Shown: in pieces, positions 20,806-31,696 of the stretch | Position numbering within the stretch: the first letter of the stretch is position 1 | Layout: the number at the start of each line of letters is the position of its first letter | Assembly: GCA_014843695.1 (NCBI GenBank) | Contig: CM026387.1 | Location: forward strand, 64,603,708-64,667,707 | Length of the DNA stretch: 64,000 nt | Direction: 5' to 3' | DNA from: Archivesica marissinica | Taxonomy: Eukaryota > Mollusca > Bivalvia > Venerida > Vesicomyidae | Notes under the pieces: model-generated | Databases searched by the model: none | Told to the model about the DNA's origin: nothing | Seen by the model: the letters and a program-made list of their open reading frames with translations, nothing else | Translations under genes and position numbers: made by a program

Positions 20806-22088
20806 AGGATGGGGGCGGCAGCCGGAACGGATCTAGTAGCGGGAATGGGAGGCGGGAGCCGGAACTAGTCTAGTAGCAAGGATGGGGCGGGAGCCGGAGC
20901 GGATCTAGTAGCGGGTATGTGAGGCGGGAGCCGGAACTAGTCTAGTAGCAACGATGGGGGCGGGAGCCGGAACGGATCTAGTAGCGGGCATAGGAGGCGG
21001 GAGCCGGAACTAGTCTAGTAGCGTGTATGTGAGGCGGGAGCCGGAACTTGTCTAGTAGCGGGTATGTGAAGTGGGAGCCGGAACTAGTCCAGTAGCGGGT
21101 ACGGGAGGCGGGAGCCGGAACTAGTCTAGTAGCGGGTATGTGAGGCGGGAGCTGGAACTAGTCTAGTAGCGGGTATGGGAGGCAGGAGTCGGAACTAGTC
21201 TAGTAGCGGGTATGAGAGGCGGGAGCCGGAACTAGTCTAGTAGGGTATGGGAGGCAGGAAGCCGGAACTAGTCTAGTAGCGGGTATGTGAGGCGGGAGCC
21301 GGAACTAGTTTAGTTGCGGGTATGGGAGGCGGGAGCCGGAACTGGTCTAGTAGCAAGGATGGGGGCGGGAGCCGGAACTAGTCTAGTAGCGGGTATGGGA
21401 GGCGGGAGCCGGAACTAATCTAGTAGCGGGTATGGGAAGCGGGAGTCGGAACTAGTCTAGTAGCGGGTATGGGAGGCGGGAGCCGGAACTGTCTAGTAGC
21501 GGGTATGTGAGGCGGGAGCCGGAACTAGTCTAGTAGCGGGTATGGGAGGCGGGAGCCGGAACTAGTCTAGTAGCGGGTATGGGAGGCGGGAGCCGGAACT
21601 AGTCTAGTAGCGGGTATGGGAGGCGGGAGCCGGAACTGGTCTAGTAGCAAGGATGGGGCGGGAGCCGGAACTAGTCTAGTAGCGGGTATGTGAGGCGGGA
21701 GCCGGAACTAGTTTAGTTGCGGGTATGGGAGGCGGGAGCCGGAACTGGTCTAGTAGCAAGGATGGGGTCGGGAGCCGGAACTAGTCTAGTAGCGGGTATG
21801 TGAGGCGGGAGCCGGAACTAGTTTAGTTGCGGGTATGGGAGGCGGGAGCCGGAACTGGTCTAGTAGCAAGGATGGGGGCGGGTGCCGGAACTAGTCTAGT
21901 AGCGGGTATGGGAGGCGGGAGCCGGAACTAATCTAGTAGCGGGTATGGGAAGCGGGAGTTGGAACTAGTCTAGTAGCGGGTATGCGAGGCGGGAGCCGGA
22001 ACTAGTCTAGTAGCGGGTATGGGAGGCGGGAGCCGGAACTGGTCTAGTATCGGGTATATGAGGCGGGAGCCGGAACTAGTCTAGTAGC
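20806..22088. repeat. GC-rich 37-bp minisatellite, about 34 units
   Basis: Units contain GGGAGCCGGAACTAGTCTAG followed by TAGCGGGTATGGGAGGC. The plus strand is strongly G-rich in an otherwise AT-rich region. Multi-unit blocks recur: the order of variants at 21307-21465 reappears at about 21812-21975, which shows higher-order duplication. It lies in the first intron of the minus-strand gene. Confidence 0.93.
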
Positions 22089-22274
22089 GCCGCATTACTG
22101 TTTTTTAATCCTTTTTTTTTCTTTGCGAAATATTGCCAAAGATCATAAATTTCAGCAAAAATACTAAGGATACTGTAGCATACACATTTCAGAAAGCTAA
22201 TGCATATAATACACAGGATGTATGAGGCTTTGCAATTCTATATACATATCATACATATATAAAAACATTTTAAA
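22089..22274. other. No gene seen
   Basis: Short AT-rich intronic spacer. Confidence 0.4.
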
Positions 22275-22492
22275 CGTTTTAACAACTTATATTAATCACT
22301 CTCGTTTGCGCGAATGAAAGCGTATATATGGTCATTCGTGTGGGAGGAAACCGGAGTACCCGGAGAAAACCCACGTCTGTCCGAGCTGGCCACCACCATA
22401 CCATCTCACATTCTTCCTGGTCCGAGGATCGAACCCGGGTTGCATTGATGAGAAGCGAGCGCCTTAACCACTGCGCTAATCGGACAGCCAAT
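22275..22492 (-). mobile_element. SINE family B, intact head
   Basis: Minus-strand copy. The head is complete (GAGAAGCGAGCGCCTTAACC and ACTGCGCTAATCGGACAGCC on plus), with the B box and central domain intact; the A-rich end of the tail is lost. Confidence 0.9.
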
Positions 22493-23313
22493 GTCGTGAG
22501 ATAAGGATTCAGCCATATTTCCAAGAAACAGGAGGGGCGAAGAATGAGTTGTGTCACCTGCATATATATATGTTTTGTATATATATATACATATATGCAG
22601 TATATTTATATAATATATATTGCCCCACAATATCAACATGATGTAAGTGCAATAGACAAGCTAGTACACCAAATATCATTGTAGCAATACATATATGTGA
22701 GACAATAAAATAGTTATTATGTAACTTTCAAATAAATAATACTTGGCACAATAAACAATGCACGGGTTGAGGAAGTTGCCTATGTGCTAACGGCAAAAGG
22801 CCGATGCTAATGCAAAATTCATATATGCACGAGTTTTATGTGCATTACGAAATGGCCTGCTAATTTCACGTTTCAATACCTGTAAACGATCGTACTCAAC
22901 ACTGTTGCTTTGTGTCAAGTTATTTCAATTGAAAATGCCGAACTCCTTTTCTTTCAATGTCATAAATGTCGCTATGAAATGTCACATAAACTACAAAGGA
23001 TGTATCTTTAGTTTAATTTTATACTAATGTGATGTTCTGGTACGGGCTAGGTCAGTCGTGTAAATATATTTTAACACCGATACCATTAATTGGGCCGTAT
23101 TGAGTTTCTGATAATATTTTGCCAGAAGTTTATTAGTGAAAAACCGACAGGCTGGAACCCAGGCTAATGCGGGTCGTTTTCTAATAAACCATTTATATTA
23201 TGCTATGTTCTTGTAGTTATTCCTTGTATATTATACTTATAATGCTAAATGCAATAACATATGATTAAACTTGTTGTGAGAGATCTTTATGCATAAGTTA
23301 GGAAATATGGAAA
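22493..23313. repeat. Spacer with a dispersed repeat at 23044-23165
   Basis: Positions 23044-23165 match, in inverted orientation, about 50430-50520 (shared CAATACGGCCCAATTAAT and TCAGAAACTC). A (TA)n-rich patch lies near 22560-22620. No gene seen. Confidence 0.6.
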
Positions 23314-23466
23314 CTAACATGATATATCAATGTCATCAACGTTCTCTCTATCCGATGACTCATATACACGAAACATCTCGGTCCACAACCGATGCTTGGC
23401 ATCACCGTCCCAAATATCGCGCCTCACACCAGGGTCATTGTAATGTGAAATGTTCCGCGATTTAAA
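23314..23466 (-). CDS. Possible terminal exon of a small secreted protein
   Basis: An open frame of 50 codons ending TAG at 23314-23316, rich in charged residues (for example DIWDGDAKHRLWTEMFRVY). A weak acceptor (TTTTTGAAAG) would join it in phase 0 to the signal-like exon at 24226-24279, predicting 68 residues. No family recognised. The acceptor is poor and the frame is short, so chance is a real alternative. Confidence 0.22.
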   Translation of the reverse strand, partial: FKSRNISHYNDPGVRRDIWDGDAKHRLWTEMFRVYESSDRENVDDIDISC

Positions 23467-23595
23467 CTTTCAAAAACATCATAAAGTATGATACGCGGAG
23501 CCCCTGCTCATTTATAATATAATTTCAATAAGCTATGGTTTGGACAAAATAATAGAGCTATGAATATGACTTTTTATGTTGTGCAGAATGTATGT

Positions 23596-23744
23596 GACCT
23601 GCAAATTGACAACCCAACGATGGACATACACCCATCCTACAGTTTATATTGCACTTCGGGGGTTTAGATTTTTCAAAAATACTAAGGACCTGCAAATTGA
23701 CAACCCAACGATGGGCATACACCCATCCTACAGTTTATATTGCA
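23596..23744. repeat. 58-bp direct repeat
   Basis: GACCTGCAAATTGACAACCC and the following ~38 bases occur at 23596-23653 and again at 23687-23744, separated by 33 bp. Confidence 0.85.
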
Positions 23745-24225
23745 TTTTCATTAATTTAGATTTTTCATTTTCTGCGACAATCTGCAGACCACGAAGCTTC
23801 AGTGCCTTATAGTAGCCACGTGACTGACTGTCGTATGCTCAATTGTGAAAGTTGTAGTGAATTATTTTAGTGATTAATGGAGACGTCGTACACGGGAAAG
23901 GTCGATCAATTCCGGCCTTCAGTATTAACACTTGTAACAATTTAATATATAAAAGGCAACGAAAACACACTAGTAATCTTTAAACCAAGGTATATATGTA
24001 AAAGAGAGTGTGGAATGCCGACCAAACATTATACAACATTGAAGCTCATTCAAATACTATATAAAAAAACATTATGGAAATATACAAGTATAATTTATGT
24101 AAATGTTGAATATTTTCGAAAATGAAACAATTGTCTACTACAGGAATTGCATTACTACCATAGAGTAATAAACCTATGTTAATAGGTGGAAAAGTATGCA
24201 GTGTTTGGAATAGCATATTACGTAC

Positions 24226-24279
24226 CTGTAGGCATCTTGCACAAATTAAAAACATAGATAATATCATGCAAATGACCAT
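24226..24279 (-). CDS. Possible signal-peptide exon
   Basis: ATG at 24279 opens MVICMILSMFLICARCLQ, a compact hydrophobic stretch. It stops at a strong donor, CTACAG|GTACGT, in phase 0. It could start a small secreted protein ending at 23314. It lies in the large first intron of the minus-strand CCP gene, on the same strand, so it could also be an alternative first exon, but its phase (0) does not match the phase 1 CCP exon. Confidence 0.25.
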
Positions 24280-24598
24280 TGTATCACATCATTGTAAGAG
24301 ACTGTTGTTATAATAAAATTATGTTCACAACAAAAATAAAATAATACCTACCTACACAGTTTGTGTGGTAACCGAATACGCCAAAAAAGATGTAACTTTT
24401 GTGCTATTACAGTCAGTCGCATTGTCCACTATCAGGCCCAGTAGCATTGTCCACTATCAAGCCCAGTAAAAAGATTAAACATCCAATTTGCGCTATGGTT
24501 TATGGTCCTAGAGATTAGAACAAAGATCACGCTTGTGAAATATTCATGAAATATTCAGACATCGTTTTATTTACAACAGATCTAGATGATGTGTGTGT

Positions 24599-24737
24599 AG
24601 TCGTTTTAGATATTTGGAGGTTAGTGCAATGCTACAGACAGAGACCCGTTCCAGAGTCTCATCTGGTTATTTTACGTGCACGGTGTAAAGCACCGACAAG
24701 AGACCTCGGTGTATAGACCCATCTGAAAGACTGTTAA
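24599..24737 (-). mobile_element. SINE family C, partial
   Basis: Minus-strand fragment forming the left part of the segment duplicated from 18840-19438. Confidence 0.8.
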
Positions 24738-24859
24738 ATATATATCTGAACATGAAGTGCTGTTTTATACCATATAAAGATGATAACGGTAATTGATATT
24801 GTAATTCATTATACGGACACATGTCTTATATCCTATGTAAAAGTGTTGTTGTCATAGTA

Positions 24860-25183
24860 TAGGCCCGTACGCAGGAACTTTTGTAAGGGGTGCGTAATAT
24901 ATATGGGTGGCGGAGGGACTCTGTGGCCATGCTCCACTGAATTGTTTTAAACTACAATGCAGGAGATGCATTTTCATGCATTCTGGGAAGTATATTTTAC
25001 ACGTGTTTTTGCCTCAGTATAAGGATAGAGACAATAACATATAGTGGGTAATGATACGGTGTCCGGTGTCGAAAAACGTAGTTATAGCAGTGTGGTATTA
25101 ATATTTGAACATTTACTATCTAATCGAGCTGACCTCGGCGGGGAAATGGGGGTGCGTAAACAAACCCCCTGCATACGGGCCTG
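24860..25183. mobile_element. 324-bp MITE, second copy
   Basis: Same length and ends as 19110-19433, with the first base changed C to T (TAGGCCCGTACG). The right flank is TAGT followed by SINE C sequence. Confidence 0.75.
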
Positions 25184-25185
25184 TA

Positions 25186-25330
25186 GTCTCCTCTGGTTCT
25201 TTTACGTGCATAGTGTACAGCACCGACACGAGACCTCGGTTTAATTTTATTAGGGTCAGACGGGGGATCGAACCTGCGATCCCTGAATTATAAGTTCAGC
25301 GTATTACCACTGGACTACAGATCCGTCTGT
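25186..25330 (-). mobile_element. SINE family C, 5' half with tRNA head
   Basis: Minus-strand piece with body and head (GGATCGAACCTGCGATCCC, ACCACTGGACTACAGATCC on plus). With the piece at 24599 it looks like SINE C sequence separated by spacer plus MITE. Confidence 0.85.
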
Positions 25331-25489
25331 AAGAATTAGGGATGTTCTATAGAAGTGTAGTATCTGCAGTAGCTTGGACTATATTTCAAAAAATAAAATG
25401 TCTAAATGTATTTCTTAAAGCGTCAGCAGTCAAATACTAGGATGATCAAAGACAATGAGCGTACATTATATTTATAAAATTATACTTAC

Positions 25490-25790
25490 CATTGACAGAT
25501 GCAAAGAATAGGTCACCCTGTTGGTCCATTTGGTCACTAGATACGTGTTGAAACCCACCACAGCCCGTGCATGTGAAATCACTTGAGTTGTACGACACAC
25601 CCTTACACACGGTGCTTCTAGAACACAGATAAGTGCACGAAATCACACTGGGTGCTGGCCCTGCCCAAACTACGTCCTCAGAAGTACAACCACTATCCGG
25701 TTTATGGTTAAAACCCTCAGAAATACGGCGACAGAATACAACCAAATAAACGTTAGAACAATAGAGAACATAAAACAGCACACGCCCCAT
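25490..25790 (-). CDS. CCP/SMB gene, first coding exon: signal peptide and PAN/apple-like domain
   Basis: ATG at 25790 opens MGRVLFYVLYCSNVYLVVFC, a hydrophobic signal sequence, followed by about 75 residues with six cysteines: SGCTSED, SVISCTYLCS, TVCKGVSYN and FTCTGCGG. The spacing (SxxxCTxLCxxxxxCKGVSYN...CxxC) resembles PAN/apple modules, which bind proteins or glycans outside the cell. The exon ends at a strong donor (AATG|GTAAGTATA) in phase 1. Joining all five phase-1 exons (25490-25790, 19952-20137, 19491-19514, 17800-17829, 13512-13666) gives 696 nt, or 231 residues plus stop. Order: signal, PAN-like, CCP, linker, somatomedin B. No transmembrane segment, so it is probably secreted; a role in adhesion, matrix or recognition is inference. 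Confidence 0.72.
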
Positions 25791-26204
25791 TTCTACAAAG
25801 AGGACGTTGTCTATCAGCAGACTACTTCCAAATACTCAAAAGGTGCTACATACTCTAACATAATTATCAGATGAAATAATCTATACTATAAGTATTCTCT
25901 GCAGGGACAGTCAACGAGAATAAATGATAAAAGATTTAAACAGCTAAGTGATAACACGAATGTTAGTAAAAACTAACCTATATAATATTGATATATTTAT
26001 TCAGTATTTCCCAAGACAATTGACCAGTCCCCAATTGCCTTATCGCTCCACCCCTAAGAGCACGTAACCCAGAAACGCGAAACGTCCGACAAACAAATAG
26101 AATATGGCTATGTGATAGATAGGGTTTTCATGTTTTTATTAGGCAAATCGGCCTTTGGCCAGTTAACAAACACACGGTGAATATGGCCAAGACATAATAT
26201 ACAA
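25791..26204. other. Upstream of the CCP/SMB gene; no other gene
   Basis: Probable 5' UTR and promoter side of the minus-strand gene, but no convincing TATA box is visible. Nothing else seen. Confidence 0.4.
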
Positions 26205-27221
26205 TGAACATATTATACCCATAAGCATATTAATCTTGCATACATAAAGACTGCATATAATTTTTTTGAATAACACATTTTAATGCATACGTAAGAAGTA
26301 TGTAAGCCAACAAGGGGGGTTTCTTTTATAATTTTAAAAGCACCAGTCACACATTTATGCATATTCGGCAATGAACAGTTTCTGGGGTATTTATTTCTAA
26401 CAATAGCATATTTCGGACAACATAATAAAAAGTTGTACTCAGATTCAATCACATTGCATATGCATAATTTACAAATTCGATCATTTCTATGATCTCAAGA
26501 GAATCTACCAAACCTATTTCTATGTTAAGTGAACATAATCTGATGCATGTTAAATGTTTTCTTATTATAATATTAGATATAACATCTAGATATATTTCAT
26601 AACAAAGTTTTGATTAGTCTAAACTATTCTAGTTTTGATACATTCTGTTTATCTCTTGATTACAATTACTCTATACATCTCCATAGCCTAGTCTATCTAA
26701 TACACGTTTAATATGTTTAGCCCAACAGTAATGATTGCTACCATTACGCTGGTGAAGCAGGATTCTTCATAATTTTTAGCCAATATTTTAAAACCTTTTA
26801 TGTGCAGATTATTGGCATTGGGTATCTACCTAACTCACTGTTAATACTGCTAAGCTCAGTGTGTGCTAACGATCACCCAAACTATATTTACAAAACTGTG
26901 TATGTATTTTATCAATATATTTTATATCAGATTAGCCCAAACATCGGCACTATGATACAAAATGGGCGAAATCATGGAATCAAATAAACACAGGTTTGTT
27001 TTGGTATCTAAATTAACTAAATAATGATAGTAAAACACTATGGGCTTTCAGTGCCTTATCAGACAACGTTTTAGCTACATTTTTCATACGTCATGAATAT
27101 GTAAAATGTGCACACAGATCAACAAAAGCATTCACAACATTTTCTCCATTCACAAACCATTCATAAGCATGTGCTTATTTATTTATTTTCTGAAATATAC
27201 ATGTTTTAGATTTCTTCACAT

Positions 27222-27484
27222 TTATTTTCAAACTCCATTTCACAGAATACATTTATATAGTATCAACACGAGCTGTAGACTCCCACACACTCCATTTCAC
27301 AGAATACATATATATAGTATCAACTAGAGCTGTAGACTCCCACAAACGCAATTTCACAGAATACATTTATATAGTATCAACTCGAGCTGTAGACTCCCAC
27401 AAACTCCATTTCACAGAATACATTTATATAGTATCAACTCAAGCGTGTAGACTCCCACAAACTCCATTTCACAGAATACATACA
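27222..27484. repeat. 57-bp minisatellite, about 4.5 units
   Basis: Units carry CTCCATTTCACAGAATACAT and AGCTGTAGACTCCCACA. It lies inside the LINE at 26205-28150. Confidence 0.9.
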
Positions 27485-27486
27485 GG

Positions 27487-27557
27487 AATGTGATCTCGAG
27501 AGTGATTAATATAAGTTGAAATAACTTGTTTCGCAATCGAGCTAAAACAAATTTGCA
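27487..27557 (+). mobile_element. SINE family A, 3' tail fragment
   Basis: Only the last ~70 bp: GATCTCGAGAGTGATTAATA through AATCGAGCTAAAACAAATTT. A severely 5'-truncated insertion into the LINE. Confidence 0.8.
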
Positions 27558-28159
27558 TAGGCTAACATAACTTGATATATTTAATTTTGACAATAGTTTA
27601 ACACATGACTTAACATGTTCATAAATCAGATTAAGCATGTTGATCCTTTTAAAGCGGACGCCTATTTTTAATAATTTCCATAATGCATCACGCATTACAA
27701 CAGCGAATGAAAGCACAGTGCAATTTAGATGTATTATTAAGAACCTTTTGGATTACAGAATGAAGTAAAACTATGCAGTCAGCTGTACTATGATTATCTG
27801 CAAAACCAAATTGTAGTTCATTCAAAACAGTTTCAGATTCACACTATTTATTTAACCTATTTCTTAGACTGAGTGAAAATATTTTACCAAGTTAAAATAT
27901 TTATCCCACGATAGTTAGAGGGATTAACTAGGTCACCCTTTTTATATATAGGAATAATAGCACCGTTACACCATACATCAGGATATATTCCTGTGTCATA
28001 TATGTTGTTAAACATAGACACGCGGTAAGGGACAATGGCCTTACTTGTTTCAATAAAAAAGGCCAGCCACATTATTACTAAGATTACTACTTTTATGTCT
28101 TTGAAGTGAGAAAATGGGTTTAGAAATTTCTTGAGCAGTAAATGGACAATCAAGCTCTT

Positions 28160-28535
28160 CTTACCTGGCATAACCATGTGCCTCTCAGTCTTACACTATA
28201 ACGTACAAAGCATCGTGAACAAGATTGACATTATTAGAGCTGAGTTTGGTACTTTTGATGTCCTTGCATTCACAGAAACATGGCTAAATACAAACATCCT
28301 AGATAACGACATCAAACTTTCATGCTTTCATATTCCAGAGAGAACGGACAGAACGGAACATGGCTACGGTGGTGTTACTGTGTACTTGAAGTAAACTTTA
28401 CACTACAACAGGTTTGATCTCGACCCAAGAAACTAAAAATGTATCTGGATCGAACTGATGCCTTCTAATTCCAAAAATATCCTGTTTGCTGTTTTCTATC
28501 GCCCTTCAAACGCATCTATGCTAATATCTTGCAAA
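28160..28535 (+). pseudogene. LINE endonuclease domain fragment
   Basis: Encodes the start of an APE-type endonuclease: LSVLHYNVQSIVNKID, FDVLAFTETWLN (the catalytic ETW), then ERTDRTEHGYGGVTVYLK, and further on LFAVFYRPSNAS. The frame breaks at the TAA near 28392. It abuts the minus-strand LINE head to head. Confidence 0.8.
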
Positions 28536-29186
28536 CACGAACACTGTTTGATACTTTTACCATTTGTATTGTATAATGATTGTTTAACATGTTTGCTCTA
28601 CATCACAGTTCATTACGTTGTTCATCAATTGTATAGAACAAAGATTAGTCGATCACATTAAATACATACATAAACTGGATTGTTCCCATAGGGGAGGCAC
28701 TTGATTTGTCCTTGTCCGTCCGCCCGTTCGTCCATTTATTCATGACCAGGCTGTAACCTCTGTATGCATTGATGTCAAGTAATATTCTATACTATGTTCA
28801 TGACTACTTATGCACATAAATTGTTTTACTACAATCGCAATAAAACATTTAGGTTTCATAAAGATTCGAAGATAACTCAGGTGTTCATTTTTATGTTTGG
28901 TGTTGATTCTTTATTTTCAAAAGAGTTTTTATGTTATTAAGTTTTACATGCAATTCCTTATTCCTTAGTGGCAGCATTCCGTTGTGTATTTGATGACTGA
29001 GTGCTTAGCTTGCATGGCTCTAGATAAAGGATGGAATATACAACAGGCAGTTAAATGCCTCCCAAATTCAATGATCACAATTTTAGTAGTGTGTCAATTT
29101 ATTCTTATACTGTGAACATTCTACAACATTAATATTCATTTAATATAAAAATTCATGATTAGCATTATTTATGGCCCTATATTCAG

Positions 29187-29194
29187 TATAAAAG
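29187..29194 (+). promoter_or_regulatory. TATA box of peptide gene 1
   Basis: TATAAAAG, 104 bp upstream of the ATG at 29291. The same box stands at the same distance before peptide gene 2. About 240 bp around it are nearly identical between copies. Confidence 0.75.
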
Positions 29195-29290
29195 CCGTCC
29201 GTTTTGTTGTCGAGATCATCCATTGCTTCTCACATCTGTGCAGACTCAACACCGTTTAGCATCCCGAATTTGTTACCACAAGAAGAAAAC

Positions 29291-31470
29291 ATGAAGACAG
29301 CCGCTCTACTCGCAGTAATGTTGGTGTTCGCTCTGGTGATGACAACAACGGTTGATGTTGTCAGTGCTGGGAGACTGGACGCAGCGGAGACTGGAAGCAG
29401 TGGCTCACTTGGAGGTACGTGTGTTTATTTCCTGTTTACTTATGACAGAGAGATACCGTGCTCTCATAGAATATACACACACGGAGATATTCTAAGAAGA
29501 TAAATAGAAATCGTTTGTATGTGATGCGTGTCCATTTTTCAATATTAAGATATGTACTTTTAATTAGATTATTAGATTGGAACCAAGTGTTGATGGCATA
29601 TTTACTAAATAGTTTGAAGCTATACCCATAAGGCTTAAGTACTAACATGTTAGTACATTATATATGGAATTGATTTTTCATTGATACTTTATTTATTTAC
29701 TATTTTCTCATTAATCATAGCACACTTAATTAAATAAAGAATGCACATGGTATGCAAGAAGCACATGTTCAACTTGATCTTAGTAAACTTAAACATGGTT
29801 AGTCGTTAACATCCGCAATACAGACATACCTTTAATGAAACACGTTATACAGTCAAACCTGTGTTAGTGGTCACATCCATTAAGCAGCCAGTTTCCATAT
29901 TCCAAATATGTTGTTTTCTTATACATTTGCACTCTATTAAGTAGCCACCTGTACTAAACAACCACTTTGTGTGATTTCCTTGGCTGTCTGCTTAGGACAG
30001 GTTTGACTGTATACTGGTTTGTACAATTACATGACAAGGAATGCATTGGTGCAAACATCAAATGAGACGCAAAATATATGTACAAGTAAAATACATGCAT
30101 GGGTAATGGTATATGTACGTGTAGATTAGACGGAGGCGATGTAGAAACAAGTGAGGTGTCAGTATTTTGGTTCTCTGGCTATGACATGTGGATACATTTT
30201 GAATTTGAAAACATCAACTAAGTTAACAACACATTTATCCCAATGGGTGCATACCTCGGAATGTGAGAATGAAAGCAATGTACACATAACATATACAGCA
30301 GTGGCACAATAGATGTTTACCTCTGTTTAAAGTCCCATTTTGAAAGACTATAAATATTATTCAGCGGTGGGGAGGGGGTCAAAATACCATTTCTCATTGC
30401 TTTAGGAATATAATTATAGGGGAAATATGTTCAACTTTTTAATTACAGATTTCGAAATAGTTTCTATTCCTTATGATTTCAGGCAAAAAAGAAGAAACCA
30501 GGAAGCAAGACAAGAACGGTAAGCACCGTCTTTAATTCATCCTACGACAGTATTGTTTATAAAATAACCATTATGCATAGGAGCGAGTTGCCAGATGCCA
30601 TCATGAACATTAAGAATAAGATATTAAAAATCGGTCTCCTTATAAAACCGACATTCTAAGAGACCACGACAAACGTTATTGATCGAAATATTGACTTATC
30701 ATAATGGCTATGCTTTACATTGGCTGACAATGAGCATGATTTTAATCATGTCTACTTACAGTTATTAGGGGTGATGTTAATAGAGCCGAACACGCTGAGA
30801 TAGTTACGGCTTTGAACATTTACATGATATCAGATGGTCATACAGTGCGAGTACGACACGGCATTCTGTTTTATCTTCGTCTCATTATTTTATTCCTATT
30901 TGCTTCCGATTATTATTGAAATTAAGTAGGGGATAAATATAGGATCAAACATCCATTGTAAATAGTTCATTAAAATCCGACAACTAGCTCCTTTATTCGA
31001 GTGTGTTTAACGCGGACGCCGATACTTCATGTACACTGTTTCGTGATGTGTTCACTTAGAGCTGCATATATCTGAAGTATACCTGTCCAGTAAATACCCA
31101 CACTCCTCACAGTTGCATTACGTGTCCCTCTTTCACAACACTCATTGGAAACATTGACTCTCTACTGAATAGCGGTCCGTATTTCCCAGTGTGTATTCCA
31201 ACATATATACGATATTGTAACTATCGTCAAGTATCGCTAACACTATGTGGTTGCTATACAACTAGTTATTACGTTTCTAAAGAGTGACCGCTGTGACGTC
31301 ACAGAATGATGATGGTCTTACATATTAGTCATCATAATAATAACTAGTAATTTGCTTTCTGTTAAATCATTTTCCGAACATATTTATTTCATTCAACAGT
31401 TTCACTCTACAATACATATTTTATTTGTCTTGCAGAGGAAGCGTCAGTGAGATTTACTTATGATATGTAA
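29291..31470 (+). CDS. Small secreted peptide gene 1 (three exons, 64 residues)
   Basis: Predicted exons: 29291-29414 (124 nt, donor GAG|GTACGT), 30483-30518 (36 nt, acceptor TGATTTCAG, donor GTAAGC) and 31436-31470 (acceptor TTGTCTTGCAG, stop TAA 31468-31470). Both introns are phase 1. The precursor starts MKTAALLAVMLVFALVMTTT; a signal peptide ending near VVSA-G (about residue 26) is likely. The mature part is about 38 residues with no cysteine: a Gly/Ser stretch (ETGSSGSLGG), a charged exon-2 segment (KKEETRKQDKN) and the end EEASVRFTYDM. There is no amidation glycine or obvious dibasic cut at the end. The last exon probably continues to a donor at 31479 (CAG|GTAACA) and splices to a 3' UTR exon near 33150. 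The family is not recognised; a secreted effector, structural or signalling peptide are all possible. Confidence 0.75.
29850..30009. mobile_element. Pogo/Tigger-like MITE, 160 bp
   Basis: Ends CAGTCAAACCTGTGTTAG and, inverted, CAGTCAAACCTGTCCTAAG, flanked by TA at 29848-29849 and 30010-30011. It sits in intron 1 of peptide gene 1 and has an orthologous copy in gene 2, so the insertion predates the duplication. Confidence 0.85.
30762..30919 (+). CDS. Possible alternative terminal exon, copy 1 only
   Basis: Acceptor TCTACTTACAG opens a frame that joins exon 2 in the correct phase 1 and stays open 51 codons to TGA 30917-30919. It starts VIRGDVNRAEHAEIVTALN and ends in a hydrophobic stretch (LIILFLFAS). 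It lies in the 530-bp block absent from copy 2. No domain recognised. It may be a chance frame; only transcripts can tell. Confidence 0.25.
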
Positions 31471-31514
31471 CGATAGCAGGTAACACCATTGCATACGATT
31501 TACATTTTCAAGTA

Positions 31515-31696
31515 CAGTCTACATCCACTATGTCGAATTCCGTCGGACCGAACAAAATACTTCGACATAACCGACATTTGATTTAAGGAAATTCCATATA
31601 AACGGAGCCAGTTATTTTTCAACATGATAGTGTCTGAAACGGGACTTTGATCCAACTTCGAGATAACCGGAGAATTCGACATACGGATGTATACTA
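31515..31696. mobile_element. Tigger-like MITE with TGTCGAATTC ends
   Basis: Ends CAGTCTACATCC...ATGTCGAATTCCG and the inverted equivalent, with TA flanks. The counterpart in copy 2 is 51963-52161. It lies just downstream of exon 3. Confidence 0.75.

Larger units (their letters stand above)
24599..25188. repeat. ~590-bp near-identical duplicate of 18840-19438
   Basis: Near-identical over SINE C fragment, spacer and MITE. The right breakpoint falls exactly at the MITE end, where this copy continues into another SINE C piece while the other copy continues into unique sequence. Confidence 0.9.
26205..28150 (-). pseudogene. LINE, decayed, minus strand
   Basis: Order on the minus strand fits a non-LTR element. 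First comes a reverse transcriptase N-terminal part at 28150-27890 (FNNIYDTGIYPDVW, GAIIPIYKKGDLVNPSNYRG). Then NELQFGFADNHSTAD near 27840-27760. After an interval invaded by a SINE fragment and a 57-bp array comes a C-terminal zinc-knuckle-like motif at 26452-26380 (ESEYNFLLCCPKYAIVRNKY). Stops are frequent. The C-terminal motif is shared with the LINE end at 40334-40657. Confidence 0.78.

Noticed and set aside
24350..24420. Additional exon (GVFGYHTNCV) of the CCP/SMB gene
   Set aside because: The frame that looks coding needs phase 0 or 2 entry, not the phase 1 left by the first exon, and the acceptor lacks a pyrimidine tract.
29204..29290. Longer N-terminus for peptide gene 1 starting at 29204
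   Set aside because: The codon there is TTG, not ATG, and it lies only about 10 bp past the TATA box, before the expected transcription start. The ATG at 29291 opens the signal peptide. The same holds for 48849 in gene 2.
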